A stretch of 64,000 bases of DNA from Astragalus membranaceus (GCA_039519185.1 CM076847.1:23867251-23931250), one strand, 5' to 3'; shown: positions 33,310 through 46,400, counted from the stretch's first letter. The notes: generated by a model not told the origin, from the letters alone. Numbers and translations: made by a program.

Positions 33310-33765
33310 GGTTAGTGGCCACTAACCACATAATTGCTTAAAACTGGTTAGTGGCCACTAACCACAGAATAGTACATTCGGGTTAGTGGCCACTAACCAC
33401 GGAATTACTTAAGAATGGTTAGTGGCCACTAACCACAAAAGACCCAAACCCTGTTGACTCTAGCAATTCTTTCCTTCTTCCATCAATGTCTGAACCATTT
33501 GTGGTTTACACATATGTCTATATGTTCAATTTATTCTTTCGATCTCTTTCTGTCTGCCATCCTTATTTGAAAACAATGTGGACATTGAAATTAAAAGTGA
33601 GGGGAAACAACCATGAAGTTAGAATCAAAAACTGAAATTAGAATCACATTATCAATCTAACAACTAATAATCACGATTGTACAATCTGTGGTTAGTGGCC
33701 ACTAACCAGTCTTAAGCAGTTCTGTGGTTAGTGGCCACTAACCAGTGTTGTGCATATGTGTGGTT
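33310..33765. repeat. Array of palindromes, right block
   Basis: Four copies of the 20-bp palindrome TGGTTAGTGGCCACTAACCA at 33312-33437 and two at 33688-33755, with linkers. The linkers of the second group (ACTGCTTAAGACTGG on the minus strand) match those of the first group, so the two groups are inverted relative to each other about a 240-bp centre. One further copy lies at 34412-34431. Confidence 0.85.
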
Positions 33766-34528
33766 AATGTACAATAAAAATACAACACGTGTGCCTTTGT
33801 CTTTAATTGAGTTAACGCCATCCATTTCCATTAACTAAAATCTCCATTTCCTCTGCAACCCAAATTTTTGGGTTTTTTTTGCTTTTTGACATATGATTTC
33901 TGAGCTCTTGCCAACAACCATCTTAGGCTTTGATTGAGGAATCCTCAAATCTCAAAAGGTGTGGAAAAAAAACACCATGGCCATCGTATGGGCTCAACAA
34001 GAATCTCGATGGCTTCTGTTTTCTTTTCCTCTTGCTTATGTATTTGCTACATTCATCAACCTCTGGTGGTTCCATCCTGATTGGAGTTGCACTGAAATTT
34101 ACAAGTTATCATGTTAGATTACTTGAAATGATGACTATGAGATCAATGTACAAGTTAATATTATAGGCGTATTTATAATTGCACTACTATTTTGTCCTGC
34201 ATATCGTCTTCACCAAAGAATCTCAAAAAAGTGAACTTCGCAAAACTCAATGTCCTTTTGAACTTCGTCAGCTAGCTTCTGTCTAGCATCCGGAGGAGTT
34301 TGGGTCAGGCTATAATTTTAGCAGCTAATTACTATTCAGATCTGTGGCTATTGAATATGTGATTCTGTGATAATGTTGTAAGGGGCAATAACCACAACTA
34401 AGTACCACAATGGTTAGTGGCCACTAACCACAGATTAGTACAATTGTGGTTAATAATTGTTAGATGCCACAAATTTCCACTAAGTACTATATACTTGTTT
34501 CTCTCTAATTATTAGCAAGTTATCAAAA
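33766..34528. other. Non-coding interval with one palindrome copy
   Basis: AT-rich sequence. The only recognisable items are the palindrome at 34412 and a half copy near 34446. A 78-codon open frame at 33930-34166 has no family features I recognise. Confidence 0.5.
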
Positions 34529-34669
34529 ATGAAAACTCTCTTTGTCACGCTGTTAATTTGTTCCCTTCTTTTACTGGAGCCAGCCATTGCTATTGAGGAA
34601 TTTAGTATAAAACTAATGAATCGTAGAAGCCAATTCATAATCTTATCATGTTATAGCAAAATCTTCTAG
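34529..34669 (+). CDS. Candidate small secreted peptide ORF (46 aa)
   Basis: ATG at 34529 in the context AAAAATGAAA. Residues 1-21 form a good signal peptide: MKT, a Leu/Val-rich core, and an A-I-A end suggesting cleavage after about residue 21. The remainder (25 residues) is basic with one Cys before TAG. A GT at the AGTATAAA near residue 26 could be a splice donor, so this may be a first exon of a cysteine-rich peptide gene. No downstream exon is recognised. It could be chance. Confidence 0.3.
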   Translation: MKTLFVTLLICSLLLLEPAIAIEEFSIKLMNRRSQFIILSCYSKIF

Positions 34670-36145
34670 TATGCAAATGTAAGGAAGCATTATGCAATTA
34701 TGCACTCAACAAGAAACAGGTGTAGAAAATAGACAAAGGGAAGACCTTATATAAGACCATTTCCCCATGCTCACACCGTTCATTTTCTGGAGGATAATCA
34801 TCTTTTAATGTTCCTTCATATGCTTCAAGAATTTCAATAGCTTTTGATGCACTCTATCATATTTAAAGTTCAGTACAACTAACTACTAAAATTTAAAAAA
34901 ATTGGCATGCCAATAACATCTATTGATAATAATACCATGATAAATTGAAAAAAGGGCGTTTACCCCTTTTTGTGTGTCCTTTCTACAAATAAAATATGGA
35001 AGGGAAAATAAGCATCAGAAAATAATTGTTTTCCCTAATCTGACTACATAACTTGAATAACTAAATCATATATGAAATGATGCATTTCATGTTATTTCAA
35101 ATCGGAAAATTGACCTTCCAATTTGCAATTTCATTCACAAATTTAATGAAATAATACAAATGCAAGACACCAGTTTTTAACACTTCAATAAGTGCACTTT
35201 CATTCAAAAATCACATCAACGAGCAAATTCATAAATATGAGAATGTCATGAACCAAATTCATAAAACACTCGCTCCAATCTGAAGCCACGTCAGTATTTT
35301 TTTATATCACATTACCGGCTAACCGACTCTCCCAGTTTCGAAATAATAGACTGCACCTCCATTCACTTTTTGAACCCACATGTCTTCTTCAACCTAAAAA
35401 CTCAACCACCAAATCCCTAACTTCTGCCCGAATCATCAACATAATTCATGAATCACAGCAACAAACAAGAAAACTCAACCACCAAATCCAAAATGTTCTA
35501 AGCATCAACAAGAGAACCCATGACTACCCGCGTTGAAAGCTCGCCCAATCTTTCAAGCCATTCTGAACAAGTATCAAAACCATACATAGTAATCACAAAT
35601 CAACCTTTGCTTTTTGAATGTAAGCCCTCAATAATTCATTAATCTTAGCAACAAACAAGTAAATAGAAACTACTAAGAGGGAGAAGATAAGGAGAAAGGG
35701 GAATTTGAAAGGGAGAAGATAAGGAAAGCAAAAGGAGAAGGTAGGAGCAAGAAGAATCTAAAATCGACGCCACAGTTTCACATGCACTCTCCACCGCAAG
35801 CATGTCATGTTTTATCTACAGAGGGAGACGCAAACAAAAGTTTCAATCGATGAAGAGAAAGAGGGGAAAGAGAAGAAATAACCTGTTCACGGTGGGTTGC
35901 GACGGTGGGTGTTCTTCTCTGCTCAGAGTTCGGTTGCGACGGCGACGGTGGGCCTGCTTCGTGAGCTTTGGGTTTTTTTGAAATAAATGTTATGATTAAT
36001 TATTAATTCTTTTTAAATGATATCTGTTGAGTGTTTTTTAATTATTGGGGAAATTACTCTGCTACCCCTTTAGTATTTATTACTAAGCTTTTGGCTTAGT
36101 ATCCTAAATCAGTCTCTAAAAGCTTAGTATCCTAAATTAGTCTCT
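34670..36145. other. Non-coding host-like interval
   Basis: AT-rich, with a purine-rich tract at about 35665-35745 and a GGTTGCGACGG repeat near 35890-35950. I see no gene. Confidence 0.5.
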
Positions 36146-36299
36146 TATTTGGAGATGTGTTCTTATAGTTCTAGCAATACAACATAATAGGTTTATTAAC
36201 ACTTTATTCATAACGAGCTTTTTAAACTACATCGACAACAAAGTTCATTTGTTAGCAATATGCATGTGTGTGCTTGAGTGTGCACGTGTCTATCTATAT
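36146..36299. repeat. Dispersed repeat, copy 2
   Basis: Nearly identical to 12073-12227. It ends at a TA tract that begins the tandem duplication. Confidence 0.8.
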
Positions 36300-37111
36300 A
36301 TATATATATGTAAAGGAGACCCCAATGGAGCCTCCACAATTTTTCTCATAATTAAATTTTATCTATTATAATATTTATTTAAAATTTACACATAAAGAAG
36401 ACTTTAGTTCTAATGAAAGAACATAATTGCCACTAATTTATTAAAAGATTCTCTTAGTGGAATATTAAATAATAATAAAAACTAACAATATGTTTATATA
36501 TAATATAATATAATATAATAAAATATAATATAATATAATATAATATAATATAATATAATTTATCTATATCTATATATATAAGAAGCTTGACTCTTGAATT
36601 GTGAGTTTTTTTCCTTTTTCTCCTTTTTATATATATATATATATATTATTTTAATTGTTAGTATATATATATATATATATTATTTTTATATTCATTATGT
36701 GTCAATTATAATAAATAACTACATTTTATTAGATTAATAATAATGATAACTATTATATATATATATATTAGATGACATTAATGGTAACGAAAAATATAAA
36801 AATACATTGTAGTAGATGAAGGGCTTTATACACAAACAACTTCATGAGATAAAAATATTTTATGCCAATGATTACAATAAATAAAAGTTAGATATAATAT
36901 TAAACACGTTTCATACTTTTTATTTAAAACCAGCATTATAATTTAGTTTTAAAAAAGCAAATATTATTAAACTAATTCGAAATTAATGTCATCATTTTTT
37001 AATTTACTTATTATCAAATAAATTTAATTTACACACACACAAACATATTTATATATTAGTTATTATATAATTTAGTGATAAAACCTACAAATAAATATAT
37101 TCGTACATTTA

Positions 37112-37147
<36 letters not shown>

Positions 37148-37468
37148 AAGGAGACCCCAATTGAGCCTCTACAATTTTTCTCATAATTAAATTTTATCTA
37201 TTATAATATTTATTTAAAATTTACACATAAAGAAGACTTTAATTCTAATGAAAGAACATAATTGCCACTAATTTATTAAAAGATTCTCTTAGTGGAATAT
37301 TAAATAATAATAAAAACTAACAATATGTTTATATATAATATAATATAATATAATATAATATAATTTATCTATATTTATATATATAAGAAGCTTGACTCTT
37401 GAATTGTGAGTTTTTTTTCCTTTTTCTCCTTTATATATATATATATATATATATTATTTTAATTGTTA

Positions 37469-37506
<38 letters not shown>

Positions 37507-37878
37507 ATATATATATATATATTAGATGACATTAATGGTAACCAAAAATATAAAAATACATTGTAGTAGATGAAGGGCTTTATACACAAACAACTTCATG
37601 AGATAAAAATATTTTATGCCAATGATTACAATAAATAAAAGTTAGATATAATATTAAACACGTTTCATACTTTTTATTTAAAACCAGCATTATAATTTAG
37701 TTTTAAAAAAGCAAATATTATTAAACTAATTCGAAATTAATGTCATCATTTTTTAATTTACTTATTATCAAATAAATTTAAATAAATTTAATTTACACAC
37801 ACACAAACATATTTATATATTAGTTATTATATAATTTAGTGATAAAACCTACAAATAAATATATTCGTACATTTATTA
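36300..37878 (+). repeat. Tandem duplication of AT-rich DNA (units about 0.8 kb)
   Basis: Copy A (about 36300-37115) and copy B (about 37116-37878) both start with a TA tract and GTAAAGGAGACCCCAAT, share an AGAAGCTTGACTCTTGAATT landmark, and end with ATATATTCGTACATTTAT. Copy B lacks about 70 bp around the central TA tracts. No coding content. Confidence 0.88.
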
Positions 37879-38166
37879 AAATTTATCAATCGACTCAATA
37901 TTTTTTGAAATCTTCCAATCTAGGTACATATTTTTTTTAAAAAAATTTGTAAACAAAATAAAGATTATTTTTTGTATAATTAAGTTAGTTGACCTTTAAA
38001 ATTCTTTTTTATGTAACAATTATGCATTGAAAGTTAGGGGTTTCATATTTTCAAGAATTACTCCTTTAATTGACAATAAACTAATGAGTTACTATAATAT
38101 GAGTGGAAAAGATAGAGTTTTAATCATTTATAGCAAAAATTAACTATTTAAAGGAGACAACTTTGG

Positions 38167-38292
38167 ATGGTGAGGGGAGGGGTTTTGACAAAAATGTTCA
38201 TATTGAAAAACAAAGAGCAGAAGAAAGGAGTGAGTTTCCTGAGAAGAGGTAGAATGGACAAAAAGGGTCAAGGATTCCATGTTATTGGCAGT
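38167..38292 (+). pseudogene. Anonymous ORF, part before the LARD insertion
   Basis: Open from ATG 38167 for 42 codons up to the LTR. It is rich in Lys/Arg (KKGVSFLRRGRMDKKG). With one copy of the 5-bp target duplication kept, the frame resumes at 49855 without a shift and stays open for about 56 more codons. I do not recognise a family. It could be a host exon, or chance. Confidence 0.35.
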
Positions 38293-38606
38293 TGTCGTGA
38301 CCGTGATCCCGACGTAGACGGCTCAAAAATCGATATTTCAGGGAGTCGCCACCCAATTTATTAAATAGGGAAAATTGAGAAAAACCTACCTTAAAATTAA
38401 TGGTCTGCGTAAACTAGGTTGGATTCGGGAGTCGGTTATGCATAGGGAAGGGCGAAAACTTAATTCCACTACACCCCTAGTACACCCGTCCTAAGACAGT
38501 TACCCTAAATCTGATTGTGCAAATATAAATTACGAATTTATTTGTTTTACCCAAAAATAAAATAGTAGAGAATAATAAGGGCTAATTAGGAAAGTTTAAT
38601 TTTGAC

Positions 38607-38672
38607 TTGACGGGGAAGCCCCGCTCCTACGTATCCTCCGGTGCAATGAGGAACTCAAAAGTCACGTAGTTC
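38607..38672 (-). other. Conserved multi-hairpin block, copy in the LARD LTR
   Basis: On the minus strand: CTACGT / ACGTAG, inner TCCTC / GAGGA around ATTGCACCG, second hairpin CGGGG / CCCCG with a 3-nt loop. A second identical copy is in the other LARD LTR near 47598-47663. Confidence 0.75.
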
Positions 38673-40033
38673 TTCCTGAAAATTTTTGTTGGTTGATGTT
38701 TTTTAATATAGGGGTTTTAGGATTATTGAGCTGTACAGCTCATCCGTCCTAGAACGCTGACTAACCCGTCTGTACAGTCGGCTTAGTCCCCTATTTTCGG
38801 AAAATAGAGTTTTTGGAGTTTGGAAAATGATTTGAAGTGTGTTGGTTTGATTTTATCGGAATCGGGGTTCTGGGATTCCTGAGCCGTACGGCTCATTCAT
38901 CCTAGAACGCTGACTAACCCGTCCGTACAGTCGGCTTAGTCCCCTATTTTGAGAATTTGATTTGTGGGAAAATGTGTTGGTGTTAATTTTAATTTAAAAA
39001 TTGTTCATTTTAAATAGGGATTTTAGGACATGATCCGTAACGGTTCATTAGTGACCTAAAAAGTAGACTAACCCGACTGTACAGTCGACTTAGTCCCCTA
39101 TTTATATTTTTTGGGAATTAAGTGAATTATTCATGTATTTCATAGGTTTTTTTGTAAAACAAATTAATAAAAACGAGAAGAGAGGGTGCGATAGTAAAAT
39201 GGGGTGCAGTTTGCAAAAAGGGAGTTGTATTATTGTTTGCTTGAATGCAAAAGTATTAAGCTCCTTTGTGTCCTAGAGGGGTCCCTTTGGGAATAGATCT
39301 AAGGCTTTTTCTATCAAGTGAACCTCTCAAAGGTAGCTCTATAGAGTCCTAAATAAGGTTCCTAGAGCCAACGACCCCAATTAAGAACACTGATCAACAA
39401 CAATAGGCAAGCTATTAGGAGTGTCAGCATTCTCAAGAGGGACCAAACTCTAGGTGAGACTTTCGTGACCACCCAACAGGACGCACATCCAGTAGGCCAT
39501 CACTACGCAGTCTCGTTCTAACTTAGGTTATTCTCTAGTCCGGGTATAGGACTATTCTCACATGTGTGCAGAAGTGTGATAGTGGAGTGTGTGTAGGAGC
39601 AAAATGTTAAATATACCCCCTAGTTGCAAAACAAACAAACACATATACAGAAAATAATAGTCTTCTACCCTAGGGTTTATATCAAGCATAAAATAAAGAT
39701 ATACAAAAAAAAAAAACTAAAGAAATAAATAAATAATCAATAAATCAATAAATATGTACATAAATAAATAAATAAATAAACAAATAGATATAAATAAATA
39801 AATACAAAACTAACCTCAAGCTGATGAACGCGAGGAACGCCGAACCGGACCGAGCAGTCTGACCAAGTCAACTGCGAATCGGACTGCTTTGAGAACCGAA
39901 AAAAAACCGATTCAACAAAAAAATTACAAACTAATCAAAGACAGACTTTTAGTGTCTGGACCGCAAAAGGCTAGCCCAAAAGATCACTTAATCTGCCAAT
40001 GACTCCCCCCCCCCCCAAACCTTCACCTCTCAA

Positions 40034-40044
40034 CCTCTTTTATA
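40034..40044 (-). promoter_or_regulatory. TATA box in the LARD 3' LTR
   Basis: TATAAAAGAGG on the minus strand; the same at 49024-49034 in the other LTR, where it would drive the element's transcript. Confidence 0.6.
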
Positions 40045-40858
40045 GTCAATTTCTATAGGGTTGTTGTTTCTTGCAAGCAATGTGGGACTAAAACAAGATA
40101 GAGAAAACAATTCCCACTTAGAGAACACAATTCCCGTTTTTCTCAAACCTGTCACCGTAAAAGCGCGATTCCGGATTCGTTAACCGTTGGATCGTCTTGG
40201 TTTTTTGACAGTAGGTTCGTGAGACATATATCTTCACTTTCACCGTTCGGATCGTCAAAACGAGGTCTGAGGAGAGAGAAATTGCCTTCGCAATAGCTGC
40301 AGTTTTTGGTCCGTTTTTCTCAAACCTCTCATCGTAAAGGTGCGATTCCGGATTCGTTAACCGTTGGATCATCTTCGTTTTTTAGACACCAGGTTCGTGA
40401 GACATCCCTCTTCACTTTTACCGTTCGGATCGTCGAAACGAGGTCTGAGGAGAGAGAAATTGCCTTCGCAAAAGTAGAAAAAAAACAACCTCCGAAAATA
40501 CCCAAAAAGCGACTACTTTTTTTTTGTAATAATAATTTTTATTATTGCACCTCCCTTTTTTTATTTTATTTTGTAATTTGTATTATTTCATATCTATTTT
40601 ATTTTTTTATTTTCGTTTTTTAATTAAAGATATTGCAACAAGAAAAATAAATTAAATTTACTTTGTAATTTTTTGAATTAGCATATATTTTTTTAATTTT
40701 TGTTTAACCACTAAAAAAAGTAATAATAACGCAAAATTAGTAAATTAGCGCAAAATGACCTATTCGAGGGATTAGGAATCAAATATACGCGAAAAACGTA
40801 TTTTTGTGATTTTTTGAAAAAGTAAAAAAAATGTACCGGTTAAAATTGGGTGTTCACA

Positions 40859-40875
40859 GTTGCCCCTCTGTGCTT
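40859..40875 (-). promoter_or_regulatory. Polypurine tract region of the LARD
   Basis: On the minus strand CACAGAGGGGCAAC immediately precedes the LTR start TGTGAACACCC, as expected for the plus-strand primer. The purine run is short. Confidence 0.6.
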
Positions 40876-41029
40876 ACTTTCTTACGAGATAATACATAAA
40901 GTTATGTTTTCTTGTTTTATCAAAGTAAGGAATAAGTACAGATATGAACCTCAATTTTAATCGGTGAAATATGCACAATTGTCTTTTGACTGTTAAAGTT
41001 AAATGGGTAACAAGAAATACAAACAGTGC

Positions 41030-43410
41030 CAGAGCGGAATCGATAGCACGAAGTTTCAAAACAATGTCAGGGCGAAACTAGTAGCATGAAAATCAAAGAC
41101 AATGTCAGGGCGAGACCGATAGCACAAAATTAAAGACAATGCCAGGGCGAGACCGATAGCACAAAATTAAAGACAATGCCAGGGCGAGACCGATAGCATG
41201 AAAATTAAAGACAATGCCAGGGCGAGACCGATAGCACAAAATTAAAGACAATGCCAGGGCGAGACCGATAGCATGAAAATTAAAGACAATGCCAGGGTGA
41301 GACCGATATCATGAAAATTAAAGACAATGCCAGGGCGAGACCGATAGCACAAAATTAAAGACAATGCCAGGGCGAGACTGATAGCATGAAAACTAAAGAC
41401 AATGCCAGGGCGAGACCGATAGCACAAAATTAAAGACAATGCCAGGGCGAGACCGATAGCATGAAAACTAAAGACAATGCCAGGGCGGGACCGATAGCAC
41501 CAAATTAAAGACAATGCCAGGGCGAGACCGATAGCATGAAAATTAAAGACAATGCCAGGGCGAGACCGATAGCACAAAATTAAAGACAATGCCAGGGCGA
41601 GACCGATAGCACAAAATTAAAGACAATGCCAGGGCGAGACCGATAGCATGAAAATTAAAGACAATGCCAGGGCGAGACCGATAGCACAAAATTAAAGACA
41701 ATGCCAGGGCGAGACCGATAGCATGAAAACTAAAGACAATGCCAGGGTGAGACCGATAGCATGAAAATTAAAGACAATGCCAGGGCGAGACCGATAGCAC
41801 AAAATTAAAGACAATGCCAGGGCGAGACCGATAGCATGAAAACTAAAGACAATGCCAGGGCGAGACCGATAGCACAAAATTAAAGACAATGCCAGGGCGA
41901 GACCGATAGCATGAAAACTAAAGACAATGCCAGGGCGGGACCGATAGCACCAAATTAAAGACAATGCCAGGGCGAGACCGATAGCATGAAAATTAAAGAC
42001 AATGCCAGGGCGAGACCGATAGCACAAAATTAAAGACAATGCCAGGGCGAGACCGATAGCACAAAATTAAAGACAATGCCAGGGCGAGACCGATAGCATG
42101 AAAATTAAAGACAATGCCAGGGCGAGACCGATAGCACAAAATTAAAGACAATGCCAGGGCGAGACCGATAGCATGAAAATTAAAGACAATGCCAGGGTGA
42201 GACCGATAGCATGAAAATTAAAGACAATGCCAGGGCGAGACCGATAGCACAAAATTAAAGACAATGCCAGGGCGAGACCGATAGCATGAAAACTAAAGAC
42301 AATGCCAGGGCGAGACCGATAGCACAAAATTAAAGACAATGCCAGGGCGAGACCGATAGCACAAAATTAAAGACAATGCCAGGGCGAGACCGATAGCATG
42401 AAAATTACAGACAATGCCAGGGCGAGACCGATAGCACAAAATTAAAGACAATGCCAGGGCGAGACCGATAGCATGAAAACTAAAGACAATGCCAGGGCGG
42501 GACCGATAGCACCAAATTAAAGACAATGCCAGGGCGAGACCGATAGCATGAAAATTAAAGACAATGCCAGGGCGAGACCGATAGCACAAAATTAAAGACA
42601 ATGCCAGGGCGAGACCAATAGCACAAAATTAAAGACAATGCCAGGGCGAGACCGATAGCACAAAATTAAAGACAATGCCAGGGCGAGACCGATAGCACAA
42701 AATTAAAGACAATGCCAGGGCGAGACCGATAGCATGAAAATTAAAGACAGTGCCAGGGCGAGACCGATAGCACAAAATTAAAGACAATGCCAGGGCGAGA
42801 CCGATAGCATGAAAATTAAAGACAATGCCAGGGCGAGACCGATAGCATGAAAATTAAAGACAATGCCAGGGCGAGACCGATAGCATGAAAATTAAAGACA
42901 ATGCCAGGGCGAGACCGATAGCACAAAATTTTAAACACAATGCCAGGGCGAGACCGATAGCAGGAAAATTAAAGACAATGCCAGGGCGAGACCGATAGCA
43001 GGAAAATTAAAGACAATGCCAGGGCGAGACCGATAGCATGAAAATTAAAGCAGTGCCAGGGCTGAACCGTTAGCACGAAATTTAAAAGACAATGCCAGGG
43101 CTGAACCGTTAGCAAGAAATTTAAAAAGACAAATGCCAGGGCTGAACCGTTAGCATGAAAGGTAAAGCAGTGCCAGGGCTGAACCGTTAGCACAAAGTCT
43201 AAAAGAAAATGCCAGGGCTGAACCGTTAGCATGAAAGGTAAAGCTGTGCCAGGGCTAAACCGTTAGCACGAAATTTAAACGACAACGCCAGGGCTGAACC
43301 GTTAGCAAAAAAATTAAAAAGACAAATGCCAGGGCTGAACCGTTAGCACGAGGATGAGAAGGGGAATCCCAGGGCTGAACCGTCGGCATGAGAAGTAAAG
43401 CAGTGTCAAT
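41030..43410 (-). repeat. Satellite array in the LARD 3' region, 37/38-bp units
   Basis: About 60 copies of a unit with core GCCAGGGCGAGACCGATAGC, alternating 37 and 38 bp so that dimers are 75 bp. Unit variants (a GGGTGAG change at about 41290, 41740 and 42190; a GGCGGGACC change at 41483 and 41933) repeat exactly 450 bp apart, showing a higher-order repeat of 12 units. From about 43045 the units change to a GCCAGGGCTGAACCGTTAGC type. The minus-strand open frames are a consequence of the 75-bp dimer. Confidence 0.93.
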
Positions 43411-46400
43411 GCACGTCTTGCTTTGGAGGACTCTTTTTTTTGTTACTTTATTTACAAAGTACTGAACACAAATGTATGATTCTAATCATGAAGTGGAATG
43501 CATGGATGGACATGAAATGTATGCAGGCTATGACATGAAATGCATGAATTATGCATGATCTTGAGTTGAAATTAAGATGCACTTGTCTTGAAAGTTGGAT
43601 TCACTGAGAATTTTTTCTTTTTGTGCAGGCTTTATTTGAAACCTATCAAGCTTGTCCTCATATGGAAGTTTATCCTCAACACAGCTAACTTGCTTAGGCC
43701 CTTTTTCTCTTTTTATGACCACTTCTCTCCTTTCAAGCAAATCACCCTCAAATTTGACCTTCTCTCTCTTCTTTTTTTGATTGTCATTAGCTCTCTAAAT
43801 CACATTACTGATTCCAAGTTGACTATTTTTGAAGCATTACTTAATGAGCATGCATGGATTCACAGGTAAGAGCTGGAACTTTTTGGGTTTGGATTTTTGG
43901 TTTGAAAGTGGAGGGTATTTTGGAGGGAAAACATAGGAAAGACAAAGGCGACACGGGATGGTAGGGAAAAAGGTATTATGGCTACCTCGAGTTTATTAGG
44001 GATTCCATTTACTTGAGGTGCCTGACTTGCTGGGAATTGGCTGGGTATTGAAAACAAGTTTTACCATAGGGGAGACTTCCAGAGGTAGCAAGCAAAATCT
44101 AACTCACGGTTATGCAAACACTTTTGCCCCGGTGTTAGTAGAAGGTATTGCCCCAAGAGAAGGCTACACAGGTGTACCAAACAACGGTTGACTCGTGAAA
44201 GGACCTGCAAAGATTTTGCTTCAAACAGCTCAGGTGTGGAAAAGAAACTTTTGACTCATGACGGGTCTTACACAGGTTTTGCCCCAGTACTGGTGAAAGT
44301 TGTTGCTCACAAGAGTGCACTTGACGGATGTAGGGTATGGTAAGGATTTTTCCTCATTCTGGTGAAAGACATTGCCCTGAGAGAATACTACCTGATGTAA
44401 CAAGAAACATTTGACTCTTAAAGGTCTTACGAAACTTGCCCCAGTGTGGGGTTTTCTCGAGACTCTCAAGCTTATCCTTCACAAAGTTGCCCAAATGTAC
44501 ACTATTGTGTGGCCCAAGTAGAAGAAATTTCCCAGTGAACTACATAAGCTTCTCATTGTAAGTCTCATTCCCCTTTTGTGCCCTAATTTTTGCCTAGACT
44601 GCCTTTGCAGGTTTTCAGTCTAGCGGGCTTTATTTTTCTTTTATTCTCCCTAATTTTTGCCTAGACCGCCCTTTCGGGTTTTCAATCTAGCGGGATTTTT
44701 TTTCACTTCCTTTTTTATTAGAGCAAAGAATAATTTAAAAGAAGCAAATGATTTATCTCAAAATTAACATTAAGAAAATGAAAATGATCATTCATCAATC
44801 AGAGTGGGATTTTGGAGGCTTGTAATGTGACTATGGGTTATGGGTTATGAAAGAAAGACGATTAGAATGCTCAAGGAAACGTCTTACGGGCATGAGTTAT
44901 GGGCTATGGAAGAAAGATGGTTAGAAGGTTGAAAGAACGGGCATGAGTAACAGGTTATCGGGATGGATTGATTGGGAGGCTTAAAGGAATGCTTTACAGG
45001 CATGGATTATGGGTTATGGAAAGGAAATGAGTAGAAGGTTCAAAGAAATGTTTTGCGAGTATGGGTTACATGCTATGGGAGACAAATGAATAGAGAGCTC
45101 AAAGAAAGGTTTTAGGTTATGGGTTATGGGAATGGATCAAGGATCTTTAGTGCATTCAGCTTTCTATTGTGTTCCCCAGACCTCATATCATTCACTTTTT
45201 TTTATTACTTTTTTTTCACCCCATCTGCTTTTTGATCACTCTTTCTTTTTTTTTTTTTTAATTTTTGCCAAGACTGACAATACTTGCTTTCAGTCTTGCG
45301 GGCTTTATTCATTTTTCTCTTTTTCTTTTCTTTTGAACTTTTTCCACCATCCCTATAACTTTGGAAAACTGAATGCACTAAATTCTATTGTAGTGTCGAT
45401 CCTTGTCCAGGGTTTAGTGAAGGGACGTTACAGGCTCAAAGGGGATGGTAAGGGATATATTTTGTTTGGGATAGAGAAAGACGACCACTCTTCATTTGAA
45501 ATCATGATTCCACGTTTGCAAAATTTTAATTTTGAAATAACATCTACTCTTTTACACATTCTTTGCTCTTCATTTCTTTTGATTTCTTTTTTGTTTTTTT
45601 TTTCTTTGCTTTTTTTTGGGAAATGGACATTTGATATCCGATATTCGCTCACCGGTTCATCCCTGAATGACGCAACTAAAAGGGCCTAAAGAACTATCAC
45701 TTGAGGCAAGAACTCAAAAGGGGTCGGTGTTTTAAAGGGACACGGGGAGAAAGGATGGAGATGGGTTTTTAAATCCATGCAAATTCATTAGCATAAAACT
45801 TCAACTAAGTCAACTTGGTTTCGAACTACATGATTAAAGAAGTGCTAATGACAATCATCTTTTTCCTTCTCTTTTTGAGCAAAACATAATTACCAACCTT
45901 ATGTCCCCCTTTTTTCCAATATGCCCGAGTATTGTGCCCCATGATATCTTTCCTCTCGCATTATTTCTCTACACCTCTAATGATTAATCTTCCCAACAAG
46001 TCTCAAGCGAATGATCCAATTCCACGAGTCTAAGCTTGATTGGAACACAAGCACAAAAAGTTCAAACTCCTTTTTAATTATTTTCTTAAAGAAAAAATTT
46101 ATGAGAAGGAGTCAAAGAGACCAATATGTTATGAAATGCATGGTATGTATGCAAGTATTCACCCTAAAATGCAACATGTGTTGTTTTGTAATGGCTTTTT
46201 TTTGTAATCCTTTTAATGCAAGAAATGAAAAAAAAATTTTGTTGCCCCATTTGAAGGGAAATGCTATGAGTATTGACAAATGATAATGTGCTTTGTTTTA
46301 TTCACTCACGAAAGTATGCATAACAAGCAAAGATTTTTATATACATGCAAAGAGAAAAAAAATGAAATATGGAGAAATTTTATGATGAATGATTTTTGAC

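Larger units (their letters stand above)
38293..40858 (-). mobile_element. 3' LTR of the LARD (minus orientation)
   Basis: 2566 bp, TG..CA. Internal repeats: three copies of a block containing GTACAGTCGGCTTAGTCCCC, or a close variant (38710-39105), and two copies of a 185-bp block (about 40130-40475). A structured block at 38607-38670 is shared with the Ogre-like LTR at 52281-52345. Confidence 0.9.

Noticed and set aside
41242..42601. Minus-strand open frames with a repeating 25-residue pattern
   Set aside because: The 75-bp dimer is divisible by three and lacks stops in one frame, so openness is automatic. No start context or family support.
41030..43410. Regular 37-bp repeats resembling a CRISPR array
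   Set aside because: Units are contiguous with no unique spacers, the genome is plant nuclear, and the array lies inside an LTR element. It is satellite DNA.
45126..45689. 187-codon frame in the LARD interior
   Set aside because: Dominated by Phe/Ser runs from T-rich tracts and overlaps repeated blocks; not protein-like.
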